Of a DNA stretch of 64,000 bases, positions 16,769-25,314 are shown one piece after another. The DNA comes from Niveibacterium terrae (GTDB lineage Bacteria; Pseudomonadota; Gammaproteobacteria; Burkholderiales; Rhodocyclaceae), in NCBI RefSeq assembly GCF_048213115.1, contig NZ_CP172404.1, forward strand, positions 496,001 through 560,000. The letters run 5' to 3'. Position 1 is the first letter of the stretch. Each line of letters starts with the position of its first letter. The position numbers and the translations under genes were made by a program. The notes beneath the pieces were generated by a model that did no database searches, was not told the DNA's origin, and saw only the letters and a list, made by a program, of their open reading frames with translations.

Positions 16769-17659
16769 TCAGGAGCGGTTGGTCGTCTGCCGGGTGGTCA
16801 GCAGGATACCGGCAAGGGCGCAGGAAAAAGCGATGATGTGGGAGACGGCCAGCTGTTCGCCGAGGAAGAGCACGCCGATTGCGGTCGAGGCCAGCGGCAG
16901 CGCGATCGTGAAGACTCCGGCCTGATTCGCCGGCACGCGGCGCAAGCCGCTCATCCATAGCCAGACCGAAAATACGCTGGCGCCCAGCGCGTAGAAGAGC
17001 AGCAGCCACCACAAGCCTGGCCTGACCGCGGCGAAATCGAAACCGATCGCTTGCCAGATTCCGAAGGGCGTGGTCAGCGCGAGACCGATCAGGTTGATCA
17101 GAGCCGAGACTGACAGCGCGGGCAGGCGGGATGCGAGTGATTTTCCGATCACGACATAGAGCGCTTCGCAGCAGACCGCACCCAGCATCAGCAGGTTGCC
17201 GGTGAGCGATGCATGGCCGCCGGGATCCTTGGCGAGCGCCAGTGTGCCGATTCCGGTCGCCGCCAGCGCGACGGCGACGACCGTGCGCGCGTTCAGGCGC
17301 TCGCGCAGCAGCAGCCACGAGAAGAGCGCGACGATGGCCGGCAGGCTCGCGAGGATCATCCCCCCTGCGGTGACGCTGGTGCGGGCCACTCCGTTGAGCA
17401 TACAGATCGTGAACAGGAAGTTGCCGAAGAAGCTCTGCAGGAAAAGCGCACGCCAGGTCGCACCGTCGAGCTGGGCCAGAACCCGGGGACGGGTCTGGCC
17501 AAGCATGGCCAGCGCTCCGATGCCGAAGCGCAGCCAGGCAAGCAGGAAGACCGGGAGCGCCGCGACCAGCGGCTTGGACAGCGCGACATAGCTGCCGACC
17601 AGGCTCATCGATGCGAAGAGCAGCGCGTAACTGACCAGCGGTGCGGGTCTTTTCGTCAT
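16769..17659 (-). CDS. EamA/DMT-family transporter
   Basis: Inner-membrane protein of 296 residues with about ten hydrophobic helices arranged as two EamA repeats. Features include LVGSYVALSKPLVAALPVFLLAWLRFGIGAL near the N-terminus and PANQAGVFTIALPLASTAIGVLFLGEQL in the second repeat. The family exports amino acids, metabolites or drugs; the substrate cannot be inferred. It starts 4 bases after the YecA-family stop and is convergent with cheD copy 2, with 7 bases between the stops. The hairpin CCTGAA-CCGGC-TTCAGG (16758-16774) spans both stops but has no T-run. Confidence 0.9.
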   Translation of the reverse strand: MTKRPAPLVSYALLFASMSLVGSYVALSKPLVAALPVFLLAWLRFGIGALAMLGQTRPRVLAQLDGATWRALFLQSFFGNFLFTICMLNGVARTSVTAGGMILASLPAIVALFSWLLLRERLNARTVVAVALAATGIGTLALAKDPGGHASLTGNLLMLGAVCCEALYVVIGKSLASRLPALSVSALINLIGLALTTPFGIWQAIGFDFAAVRPGLWWLLLFYALGASVFSVWLWMSGLRRVPANQAGVFTIALPLASTAIGVLFLGEQLAVSHIIAFSCALAGILLTTRQTTNRS

Positions 17660-17663
17660 CGCA

Positions 17664-18380
17664 TCAGTGCAGGCGTTCGGGCGCGCCGCAGCATTTCTTG
17701 AACTTCTTGCCGCTGCCGCAGGGGCATAGATCGTTGCGGCCGGGCAGCTCCGGTGCCCGGAACGGCGTCTGCGGAACGGCCTGGGCGCCCGCGCGCTCGC
17801 GCCAGAACACATAGAGGTATTGCAGCGCGGCGGTCAGCGGCGGGATCAGATCGTCGCGTTCCTTTTCGGTGAGCTGACTGCCGTCGTCCTTCTCGCCCGA
17901 ATCGAGCGCGGCGATCAGGGTCAGGATGGTTCGGCATTCCTCATCCGTCTCGATCTGCGCGACGTGGTTGTCTTCGAGCCAGGCGAGGCCGATCCGGAAA
18001 CCTTCGGCCCAGGCCTGGGCCTGGTGGTAGTCCGGATCCTCGTTCTCGCTCTCGGCAAGGAGCGGGAAGTACATTGCTTCCGCGCCTTCAGCGGCCGTGA
18101 CGCCGCTCCAGTCGGTGCGGAATCCGCTTGCGACGTGGTTCCAGTGCCGGATCAGCAGGCCGATTAGCCGTCGGATATCGGCTTCATCGACATCTGCGGG
18201 TTGTTCGCCGAGCACTTCAGCCAGCCAGTCCGAAGGGGGGACGGCGACCGGGCCGACGATCAGCGCACAGAACAGGCCGTCGATGGACTCAAGGCTCATC
18301 GCCTCGGGAAAGCGGGCGAGCCGGAAGTCGAGCTCTTCGAGTTCGCTGTCGTTGAGCGGAAGGTTTGCGGTCTGGGTCAT
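17664..18380 (-). CDS. UPF0149/YecA family protein with SEC-C zinc motif
   Basis: Protein of 238 residues. The YecA/UPF0149 helical domain (about 10-180) contains MSLESIDGLFCALIVGP. A C-terminal SEC-C motif, RNDLCPCGSGKKFKKCC, is the zinc-binding segment also found at the end of SecA. AGGAA is well placed for ATG 18380. An in-frame ATG at 18404 overlaps the ruvA stop (ATGA) and would add eight residues. Some YecA-type proteins bind ribosomes or SecA-related partners; the function here is not assigned. Confidence 0.88.
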   Translation of the reverse strand: MTQTANLPLNDSELEELDFRLARFPEAMSLESIDGLFCALIVGPVAVPPSDWLAEVLGEQPADVDEADIRRLIGLLIRHWNHVASGFRTDWSGVTAAEGAEAMYFPLLAESENEDPDYHQAQAWAEGFRIGLAWLEDNHVAQIETDEECRTILTLIAALDSGEKDDGSQLTEKERDDLIPPLTAALQYLYVFWRERAGAQAVPQTPFRAPELPGRNDLCPCGSGKKFKKCCGAPERLH

Positions 18381-18400
18381 CTGTTTTCCTGATTGAGCAC

Positions 18401-18988
18401 TCATGCTTTCGATAGCAGCTTCAGCGCTGCGCGGATGCCGTCGGAGACGCTGAGCTCCGCGGGGATCTGCTTGAGTGCGGCCTGGGCTTCGCGCTCGTTG
18501 TAGCCGAGCGAGAGCAGCGCATTCGCGATGTCGTCGCGGGAGTCCGGAGCTGCCGCGACGGCGCTCGCGTGGGCAGCGGGGAGGGCTTTGGGCAGTTTGT
18601 CGCGCAGTTCGAGGAGCAGGCGCTCGGCGGTCTTCTTGCCGATTCCGGGCGTCTTGACCAGACGCCCGGTCTCCTGGGCTGCCACCGCCTGGGCGAGTTC
18701 GCTGACCGAAAGGCTGGACAGCACGGCCAGCGCGATCCGGGCACCGACGCCCGAGACTTTCAGCAACTGGCGAAAAGCGCCGCGTTCGTCTTCGCTCGCG
18801 AAACCGTACAGCATGTGAGCGTCCTCGCGGATCGCCAGATGGGTACGCAGCGTCACCTGTTGGCCAGTCGCCGGGAGGTTGTAGAAGGTGCTCATCGGCA
18901 CTTCCAGCTCGTAGCCGACTCCGGCGACATCGACCAGGATCTGGGGCGGGTTCTTCTCGACAAGCGTGCCGTGCAGGCGTCCGATCAT
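18401..18988 (-). CDS. ruvA: Holliday junction recognition protein RuvA
   Basis: Protein of 195 residues. The OB-fold N-terminus is MIGRLHGTLVEKNPPQILVDVAGVGYELEVP. Helix-hairpin-helix repeats follow (LLKVSGVGARIALAVLS, LVKTPGIGKKTAERLLLEL), and a C-terminal UBA-like domain III contacts RuvB. It works with RuvB (4914-5975), unusually far away here. The next gene upstream is a HAD phosphatase; ruvC is not in the window. Confidence 0.96.
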   Translation of the reverse strand: MIGRLHGTLVEKNPPQILVDVAGVGYELEVPMSTFYNLPATGQQVTLRTHLAIREDAHMLYGFASEDERGAFRQLLKVSGVGARIALAVLSSLSVSELAQAVAAQETGRLVKTPGIGKKTAERLLLELRDKLPKALPAAHASAVAAAPDSRDDIANALLSLGYNEREAQAALKQIPAELSVSDGIRAALKLLSKA

Positions 18989-19033
18989 GATGGCGTTTTC
19001 GCGGAAAAGACCGATTGTACCGGTCTGCCGCTC

Positions 19034-19693
19034 CTACTCGAGCTCGGCGAGCACGTCGAAGAGGCTGGTGCAGATCTTCGCGCCCGCCGCGGCGAGTTCG
19101 GGGGCGGGGGCGAGCAGGTCGGGGATGACGCGCAAGCTCATCCCGGCCGCCAGCGCGGCACGGCCCCCTGCGTTCGAGTCCTCGAGCGCCAGGCAGGCTT
19201 CGGGCGCGATCGCGAGCGCTTTCGCCGCGGCGAGGAAGATGTCCGGAGCGGGCTTGCCGCGCTCGACCTGATCGCCGCCGACGATGTGGTCGAAGCGGTG
19301 GGCAAGGCCCGTCCTGTCGAGTTTCAGACGGGCGCGATTCGACGCGGTCGAAGTCGCGACCGCGCGCGGGATCGCGAGCGCGTCAAGCCGATCCAGCAGT
19401 TCGAGCACGCCCGGTTTCAGTGGCACGCCGTGCTCGGTCACATGCGCTTCGTAGCGGCGACCGAATTCGGCGCGCTGCGCTTCGACCGGGTAATCGTTGC
19501 CGAAGCACTGCCTGAGCCACGCGGCGCACGAAGCTGCATTGAGGCCTATCATGCCCAGAGCGGCCTCTTCGCTCCAGGGCAGATCCAGCGCGAGGCAGGT
19601 CTCGCGGCCGATCGCGAAGGCGAGACGTTCGCTGTCGAGCAGCAGGCCGTCCATGTCGAAGATGAAGGCCTGGGGGGGGATGGTCGTGCTCAT
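19034..19693 (-). CDS. HAD-superfamily phosphatase (beta-phosphoglucomutase-like)
   Basis: Cytoplasmic hydrolase of 219 residues. Motif I is FIFDMDGLLLDSE with both Asp residues, motif II is AVATSTASNR, and motif III/IV is GKPAPDIFLAAAKAL...ALEDSNAGGRAALAAGM. A helical cap between motifs I and II fits the subgroup that includes phosphoglycolate and sugar phosphatases. The substrate is unknown. Confidence 0.9.
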   Translation of the reverse strand: MSTTIPPQAFIFDMDGLLLDSERLAFAIGRETCLALDLPWSEEAALGMIGLNAASCAAWLRQCFGNDYPVEAQRAEFGRRYEAHVTEHGVPLKPGVLELLDRLDALAIPRAVATSTASNRARLKLDRTGLAHRFDHIVGGDQVERGKPAPDIFLAAAKALAIAPEACLALEDSNAGGRAALAAGMSLRVIPDLLAPAPELAAAGAKICTSLFDVLAELE

Positions 19694-19723
19694 GCAAAAT
19701 TCCGGTGTTTGCGCCGACTCGGC

Positions 19724-21178
19724 TTACAGCAGCACGATGTCGAACTGCTCGGGGTTGTAGCTGGTTTCGGCCTGTAGCGAGATCGGTTTGCCGACGAAGT
19801 CGGACAGCATAGCGAGCGCCTGGGCTTCCTCGTCGAGGAAGAGGTCGATGACGCCGGGAGATGCGAGGATGCGGAACTCGCGGGCATCGAACTGACGTGC
19901 TTCGCGGACGAGTTCGCGCAGCACTTCATAGGTCACGGTGCGCGCGGTCTTGATCTGACCCCGGCCACCGCAGGTCGGGCAGGACTCGCAGAGGATGTGG
20001 GCGAGCGACTCGCGCGTTCTCTTGCGCGTCATCTCGACGAGGCCTAGCGAGGTGAAGCCGCCGACCGAGACTTTCGTGTGATCTCCGGCGAGCGACTTGT
20101 GCAGCTCGGCGAGCACCGCCGAGCGGTGTTCGTCGCTCTCCATGTCGATGAAGTCGATCAGGATGATGCCGCCCAGATTCCTGAGGCGGAGCTGGCGCGC
20201 GATCGCCTGAGCCGCTTCGAGGTTGGTCTTGAACACCGTGTCGTCGAAAGTGCGGGCTCCGACGAAGCCGCCCGTGTTGACGTCGATCGTCGTCAGTGCC
20301 TCGGTCTGGTCGACGATCAGATAGCCTCCGCTCTTCAGGTCGACGCGCCGCGACAGCGCTTTCTGGATCTCTTCCTCGACGCCGTGCAGATCGAACAGCG
20401 TCCTCTCGCCCGAGTAATGCTTGAGCAGATTGAGGACCTGGGGCATGTAGAGTTCGGCAAAGCCGCGCAGTTTCTGGAAGTTCTCGCGCGAGTCGATCAC
20501 GATGCGCTCGGTCTCCGGGCTCACCAGATCGCGCAGCACCCTCTGGGCCAGCGACAGGTCGCAATAGAGCTCGCGGGGCGGGAAGGCGCCGACGGTGCGG
20601 CTCTTGATCTCGTCCCAGGTCTTGCGCAGATAGGCGATGTCGGCCGCGAGCTCCGCGTCAGCGGCGCGTTCGGCCATGGTTCGGACGATGAAACCGCCGG
20701 TCTCCGCGGGGCCGATCAGGCGTTGCACGCGCTCGCGCAGCGCCAGCCTCTCCTCCTCGTTACCGATTCGCTGCGAGATGCCGATATGGCGTTCCTGAGG
20801 CAGATAGACGAGCAGACGCCCGGCGATGCTGATCTGGGTCGAGAGCCGTGCGCCCTTGCTGCCGATCGGATCCTTCAGAACCTGAACCATCAGGTTCTGG
20901 CCTTCGTGCAGCTGCTTCTCGATCGGTTTCGAGACTTCGCCGTTGTGCCGGTCCATCCAGATGTCGGCGACGTGGAGGAAGGCCGTGCGCTCCAGGCCGA
21001 TGTCAATGAAGGCCGACTGCATGCCGGGCAGCACGCGGACGATGCGGCCCAGATAGATGTTCCCGACGAAGCCGCGCGAGCGTTCGCGTTCGATGTGAAG
21101 TTCCTGGACGGCTCCGTTTTGCAGCTGGGCGACCCGCGTTTCCTGCGGGGTGAAATTGATCAGAAAAGCTTCATTCAT
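19724..21178 (-). CDS. rng: Ribonuclease G
   Basis: RNase E/G-family endoribonuclease of 484 residues. An S1-like N-terminal domain (RGFVGNIYLGRIVRVLPGMQSAFIDIGLERTAFLH) and the catalytic region with the Mg-binding Asp in TIDVNTGGFVG are present. So is the zinc-link motif CPTCGGRG. Length fits RNase G rather than the longer RNase E. The common neighbour maf lies about 1.2 kb away, separated by a plus-strand DUF3667 gene. Confidence 0.96.
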   Translation of the reverse strand: MNEAFLINFTPQETRVAQLQNGAVQELHIERERSRGFVGNIYLGRIVRVLPGMQSAFIDIGLERTAFLHVADIWMDRHNGEVSKPIEKQLHEGQNLMVQVLKDPIGSKGARLSTQISIAGRLLVYLPQERHIGISQRIGNEEERLALRERVQRLIGPAETGGFIVRTMAERAADAELAADIAYLRKTWDEIKSRTVGAFPPRELYCDLSLAQRVLRDLVSPETERIVIDSRENFQKLRGFAELYMPQVLNLLKHYSGERTLFDLHGVEEEIQKALSRRVDLKSGGYLIVDQTEALTTIDVNTGGFVGARTFDDTVFKTNLEAAQAIARQLRLRNLGGIILIDFIDMESDEHRSAVLAELHKSLAGDHTKVSVGGFTSLGLVEMTRKRTRESLAHILCESCPTCGGRGQIKTARTVTYEVLRELVREARQFDAREFRILASPGVIDLFLDEEAQALAMLSDFVGKPISLQAETSYNPEQFDIVLL

Positions 21179-21342
21179 GACGTATCCCGATTCGTGATGC
21201 GACAGAGTCCGGCCGGGCGCTGTCGTATCGCAAATCCGGGAATTTCGGCAATTTTAACCCGCGCGCCGTGGCGGGATGCAGATATCGTACCGGGGGCTAT
21301 TCACTTGTTGGCATAATCAGGCTTTTCGCCGCCTTCGCCAAG

Positions 21343-22380
21343 ATGTCAGCCGCCAAGCATCCCCCGTTTTCCGGCGAGTGCCGCAACTGCGCCACTTCCT
21401 TTGTCGGTCATTACTGCCCCGAATGCGGGCAGGAAGCGCATATAGAGGTGCCGAGCGGCTGGGAGTTCCTGCACGAGTTCTTCGGCCACTACGTTGCGCT
21501 CGAAGGCCGGCTGATCAGGACGCTGAAGACGCTGCTGTTCGCGCCAGGACAGCTGACCCTGGACTATCTGGAGGGTCGGCGCCAGTGCCATGTGCGCCCG
21601 CTGCGCCTCTATCTGAGCTGTTCGGTGCTGTTCTTTCTGGTTCTCGCGCTGACCGAGCACTTCAACGAATCGGGGATCCATGAAGGTGCGGCGCAAGAGA
21701 AGGCCGCCGTGAGTTCAGCTGCCCCGGCGCAGAAGAAGCTGGACAGCGCCGATGCCGAGATCGACAGGAAAGTGAGGGCGGCGCTGGCTCAGGCCGGGAA
21801 GACGAGCCCGGCCTCGGCACCCGCGACGCAGTCGCTGTCGATCCAGATCAATGACGAGGACGACAGCGAGCCTTCCAAGCCGTCGGCTGGCGCGAGTTCT
21901 GCGCAGGGGAATACCGAGGCCGGGATCAATATCAAGGGCGATGGCCTGGTGACGATCGGCAACTGGCACGGTCGCATCGATTCGAAGCAGACCTTAGAGA
22001 CCTTCAAACACCACATTCCGCACGCGATCTTCGCGCTTCTTCCTGCCTTTGCGGCCATTCTGGCCTTGCTCTATCGCAGCCGTCGTCAGCGCTATGGCGC
22101 GCATTTCCTCTTTGCGCTGCATCTGCATGCCTTCGCCTTCCTGTGGTTGATCCCGCCGCTACTCATTCCGGAGCAGCCGCCACAGTGGTTGGAAACGCTG
22201 AACGATTACTGGGTCTGGGGCCTGCCCATCTATCTCGCGCTCGCGCTGCGTCGCGTCTATGGTGGGCGCTGGCGCCCGGTGATCCTGCGCATCCTGGCGC
22301 TGTTTTCGCTGTATGGCGTCGCGGCGCTGGTTGCGGTGGTCGCGCTCGCCATCGCCGCGGCGATGGGCTCGGTGCGCTGA
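21343..22380 (+). CDS. DUF3667-type zinc-ribbon membrane protein
   Basis: Protein of 345 residues. A short zinc ribbon with two CxxC pairs (CRNCATSFVGHYCPECGQ) comes first. Then a domain ends in a membrane helix (about 98-117), a low-complexity Ala/Ser/Glu region, and about four C-terminal helices. This matches the DUF3667 layout; function is unknown. ATG 21343 is chosen because the zinc ribbon follows closely; no strong ribosome site is visible. It is divergent from rng and its stop is 2 bases from the maf stop. Confidence 0.8.
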   Translation: MSAAKHPPFSGECRNCATSFVGHYCPECGQEAHIEVPSGWEFLHEFFGHYVALEGRLIRTLKTLLFAPGQLTLDYLEGRRQCHVRPLRLYLSCSVLFFLVLALTEHFNESGIHEGAAQEKAAVSSAAPAQKKLDSADAEIDRKVRAALAQAGKTSPASAPATQSLSIQINDEDDSEPSKPSAGASSAQGNTEAGINIKGDGLVTIGNWHGRIDSKQTLETFKHHIPHAIFALLPAFAAILALLYRSRRQRYGAHFLFALHLHAFAFLWLIPPLLIPEQPPQWLETLNDYWVWGLPIYLALALRRVYGGRWRPVILRILALFSLYGVAALVAVVALAIAAAMGSVR

Positions 22381-22382
22381 GC

Positions 22383-22985
22383 TCAGGCCTTGCCCGAAAA
22401 GCGTTTGAGCAGTTCGGCGGTCTCGTAGAGCGGCAGACCCATGATGCCTGAGTAGGAGCCGCGGATCTCGGTGATGAAGGCCGCGGCCCGGCCCTGGATT
22501 GCGTAGGCTCCGGCCTTGTCCATCGGCTCGGCGCTCGCGACATAGCGACGGATCGCGTCGTCCGACAACGGTGCGAAGCGCACTTCGCTGACGCTCAGGC
22601 GGTGTTCCAGCCGCTCGCCGTCGGCCATCGCGATGCAGGTCAGCACCCGGTGGCTGCGGCCGGCGAGACGGCGCAGGATGTCCTGGGCGTCTTCGGCATC
22701 GGCCGGCTTGCCGATGATCTCGCCATCCAGATCGATCGTCGTGTCGGCCGACAGGACCGGCTGGGCGACGAGGTGGCGCCAATGTACGCGCTGCTGGCCT
22801 CCTCTGGCCTTGGCGCGCGCGACGCGGACCACATAGCTTTCGGCGTCCTCTCCGGTCAGCGCTTCCTCGCTGACGTCGCTGTCCTCGCGCGGCGGCGCGC
22901 GGAAGAGCAGCGTGTCGAAAGCGATGTCGAGCTGGTGCAGCAGTTCGCGGCGGCGGGGGCTGCGGGAAGCGAGGTAGATGCGCAT
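22383..22985 (-). CDS. maf: Maf-family nucleoside triphosphate pyrophosphatase
   Basis: House-cleaning pyrophosphatase of 200 residues. The phosphate-binding loop is at the N-terminus (IYLASRSPRRRELLHQL). The catalytic/base-recognition segments VLSADTTIDLDGEIIGKPADAEDA and GRAAAFITEIRGSYSGIMGLPLYET follow. In the family it removes dTTP/UTP-like or modified nucleotides. It forms an operon with rlmH, rsfS and nadD. Confidence 0.95.
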   Translation of the reverse strand: MRIYLASRSPRRRELLHQLDIAFDTLLFRAPPREDSDVSEEALTGEDAESYVVRVARAKARGGQQRVHWRHLVAQPVLSADTTIDLDGEIIGKPADAEDAQDILRRLAGRSHRVLTCIAMADGERLEHRLSVSEVRFAPLSDDAIRRYVASAEPMDKAGAYAIQGRAAAFITEIRGSYSGIMGLPLYETAELLKRFSGKA

Positions 22986-22995
22986 GGTCTCGGGC

Positions 22996-23466
22996 TCATT
23001 CGCGGTGATAGGGGTGGTTGCGGGTCACGCTCCAGGCGCGGTAGAGCGCTTCGGCGAGCAGAACGCGAACCATCGCGTGTGGCAGAGTCAGCGACGACAG
23101 GCGGATCTTCTCGACCGCGCTGCGCTTGAGCTCGGGATCCAGGCCATCCGGGCCGCCGACCACCAGCGCGACGTCATCGCCTTCGGTCAGCCAGTGTTCG
23201 AGGCGGGTGGCGAGCTTCATCGTTGTCAGATCTTCGCCGTGCTCGTCGAGGATCACAAGCCGACAGCGGTGTGGCAGCGCGGCGCGGATCCGTTCGGCCT
23301 CCGCTGCCATCATCTGCTCGGCGGTCTTGCCGCTGCTGCGCGACTCGGCCTTGATTTCGACGAGTTCGAGCGCGCATTCGCGGGGCAGGCGTTTCGCGTA
23401 ATCGGCGAAAGCCCTATCGACCCAGGCCGGCATCCGCGTGCCGACCGCGATGATCACGAGTTTCAT
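22996..23466 (-). CDS. rlmH: 23S rRNA pseudouridine-1915 methyltransferase RlmH
   Basis: SPOUT-class methyltransferase of 156 residues acting on assembled 70S ribosomes. Signatures are IIAVGTRMPAWVDRAFADYAKRLP, LVVGGPDGLDPELKRSA and the C-terminal knot SLTLPHAMVRVLLAEALYRAWSV...HPYHRE. Its start overlaps the rsfS stop by one base. Confidence 0.96.
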   Translation of the reverse strand: MKLVIIAVGTRMPAWVDRAFADYAKRLPRECALELVEIKAESRSSGKTAEQMMAAEAERIRAALPHRCRLVILDEHGEDLTTMKLATRLEHWLTEGDDVALVVGGPDGLDPELKRSAVEKIRLSSLTLPHAMVRVLLAEALYRAWSVTRNHPYHRE

Positions 23467-23828
23467 CAGGCCGCTGCGCTGACGCGAGAGTGCTGGCTGC
23501 GGTCGGGACTGTGGGTCCAGATCTCTTCAAGGCGGTAATAGTTGCGGATCGCCGGCTGCATCAGATGGACGACGATGTCGCCGAGATCGACCAGCACCCA
23601 TTCGCCGCTCTCTTCACCTTCGGTGCTGATCACGGATCCGCCGGCTTCGCGGACTTTGTCCTGGACGTTGCGGGCCAGAGCGCGGGTCTGGCGGTTCGAG
23701 TCGGCGCTGGCGATGATGACGCGGTCGAACAGTGAGGTCAGGCCGGTCGTGTCCATCACTTCGATGTCTTTGGCCTTGATGTCTTCGAGGGCGTCGATGA
23801 CGATTGCTTCGAGCTTCTTCAGTTCCAT
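23466..23828 (-). CDS. rsfS: Ribosome silencing factor RsfS
   Basis: Protein of 120 residues of the Iojap/RsfS family. Characteristic segments are DIEVMDTTGLTSLFDRVIIASADSNRQTRALA and EGEESGEWVLVDLGDIVVHLM. It binds bL14 and blocks subunit joining when nutrients fall. It overlaps nadD by 10 bases and rlmH by one base. Confidence 0.96.
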   Translation of the reverse strand: MELKKLEAIVIDALEDIKAKDIEVMDTTGLTSLFDRVIIASADSNRQTRALARNVQDKVREAGGSVISTEGEESGEWVLVDLGDIVVHLMQPAIRNYYRLEEIWTHSPDRSQHSRVSAAA

Positions 23829-24502
23829 GCGGATTTACTGGCCTCCTTGGCCGGGTAGAGGTGGTGCTGGGCAATATAGCCGACAAGCGGATCGGGCAAC
23901 AGGTAGCGAGGGCTTTGCCCGGAGGCGACGAGCGCGCGGATCGCGGTCGCCGAGATGTCGAGGGCGGTGATCGTGAAGGCGAGCAGGCCACCGGCGGGGG
24001 TGCGGGCGAGCGCGGCGGGCGAACTCTGGCGGGCGAGCCATTCGCGGGCCAGCTCGGGCGCCAGCCTGGCCGGGACGAGCGGATGACCGGGGCGGTTGGC
24101 GACCGCTATGTGGGCCAGGTCGAACAGCTCCTGCCAGCGGTTCCAGCTCGCGAGTCCGTTGAACGCATCGACGCCGAGCAGCAGGACCAGGGGCCGGGTT
24201 TCGCCCAACTCGCGACGCAGCCGCGTCAGCGTCGTTACCGTATAGCTCGGCGCCTCGCTCTCGACTTCGGACGGATCGACTTCGAGGGTGGGGTTGCCTT
24301 CCGCGGCGAGCCGGCACATCGCCAGACGGTCTGCGGCGCTGGCCCCGGGCGCCTCGCGGTGAGGCGGATGGCCAGCCGGGATCAGTCTGACCCGATCCAG
24401 ACCGAGCTGCGCCCGGGCCTCCTCGGCCAGCCTCAGATGGCCGTTGTGCAGAGGATCGAAAGTGCCACCGAGCAGGCCTAGCGGAGTTTCAGGCGTCGCC
24501 AT
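23819..24502 (-). CDS. nadD: Nicotinate-nucleotide adenylyltransferase NadD
   Basis: Enzyme of 227 residues that makes deamido-NAD from NaMN and ATP. The nucleotidyltransferase motif GGTFDPLHNGHLRLA is present, as are RLIPAGHPPHR and a C-terminal ISATAIRALVASGQSPRYLLPDPLVGYI segment matching the conserved ISSTxIR. It overlaps both neighbours (14 bases with the upstream membrane gene, 10 with rsfS). Confidence 0.96.
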   Translation of the reverse strand: MATPETPLGLLGGTFDPLHNGHLRLAEEARAQLGLDRVRLIPAGHPPHREAPGASAADRLAMCRLAAEGNPTLEVDPSEVESEAPSYTVTTLTRLRRELGETRPLVLLLGVDAFNGLASWNRWQELFDLAHIAVANRPGHPLVPARLAPELAREWLARQSSPAALARTPAGGLLAFTITALDISATAIRALVASGQSPRYLLPDPLVGYIAQHHLYPAKEASKSAWN

Positions 24503-25310
24503 CGGAAGGGGCGCCGTCCAGTTCGGGGAAGACTTCGAGCGTGTTCGCGTAGAACGCTGCGTAGAGCGCAGGCGACAGCGCGACCGGAACGATCACGACC
24601 AGGCTCATGGCCAGCGTGGGCGAGACGAGGGCGATCAGGGCGCCGAGTACGGCGGGCAGGACCCAGAAGAGGCCCGCGAGCGCGAGGCCGAAAGCCGTGA
24701 AGGCGCGCCAGTTGCGCCAGCAGGCGACGACACTGAAAAACGCCGCTTTGAGCGCCGGCAGACCGCGCAGGCCGGCAAGCACCGGCGCGAACCAGTTGAT
24801 CATCATGATCGGCAGGCTCAGCACCAGCAAGCTCAGGCCCGAACGGACCAGGGGCAGGCCTGAGGTGTTGGCTTCTTCAAGGCGTTTGGGGTTGCGCATC
24901 GCCTCGAGCAAAAGGCCTCCGTCGATCAACGTGAGCAGTTCGAACGCGATCAGGCTGCCGGCGAAGTAGATTGCGCCGAGCGCGAGGAGCGATGGCAGGT
25001 TCTCCGTGAGGCCGGTGAACACCGTTGTCGGTGGGGCGGCTTCGCCGCGCGCGATCTTCGCGCAGGCCTTGAACACGCCGACCGACAGCGGGGGCAGCAG
25101 CAGAGCGAGTGGCAACTGGCTGAGCCAGGAGGCCAGATCGCGCGGGAAGACGAGCGAGAGCAAGGGGATCACGAGGACGCCCGAGACGGTCAGGGTCAGC
25201 CACATCAGCGCGACGTTGGACATCAGCGCCAGCGGGTTGCGGCGGTAGAGCCTGAGCCCGGCAGCGAGCCAGGCCCAGCCGTGCGAAGCGGGCAGCGTGT
25301 TGAGCTTCAT
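24489..25310 (-). CDS. BPSS1780-family membrane protein (copy A)
   Basis: Hydrophobic protein of 273 residues with about six membrane helices. The N-terminus (GWAWLAAGLRLYRRNPLALMSNVALMWLTL) matches the start style of the next gene, so the two are probably paralogues. Function is unknown. It overlaps nadD by 14 bases and is 4 bases from copy B, so all belong to one transcription unit. Confidence 0.75.
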   Translation of the reverse strand: MKLNTLPASHGWAWLAAGLRLYRRNPLALMSNVALMWLTLTVSGVLVIPLLSLVFPRDLASWLSQLPLALLLPPLSVGVFKACAKIARGEAAPPTTVFTGLTENLPSLLALGAIYFAGSLIAFELLTLIDGGLLLEAMRNPKRLEEANTSGLPLVRSGLSLLVLSLPIMMINWFAPVLAGLRGLPALKAAFFSVVACWRNWRAFTAFGLALAGLFWVLPAVLGALIALVSPTLAMSLVVIVPVALSPALYAAFYANTLEVFPELDGAPSDGDA

Positions 25311-25314
25311 CGAC

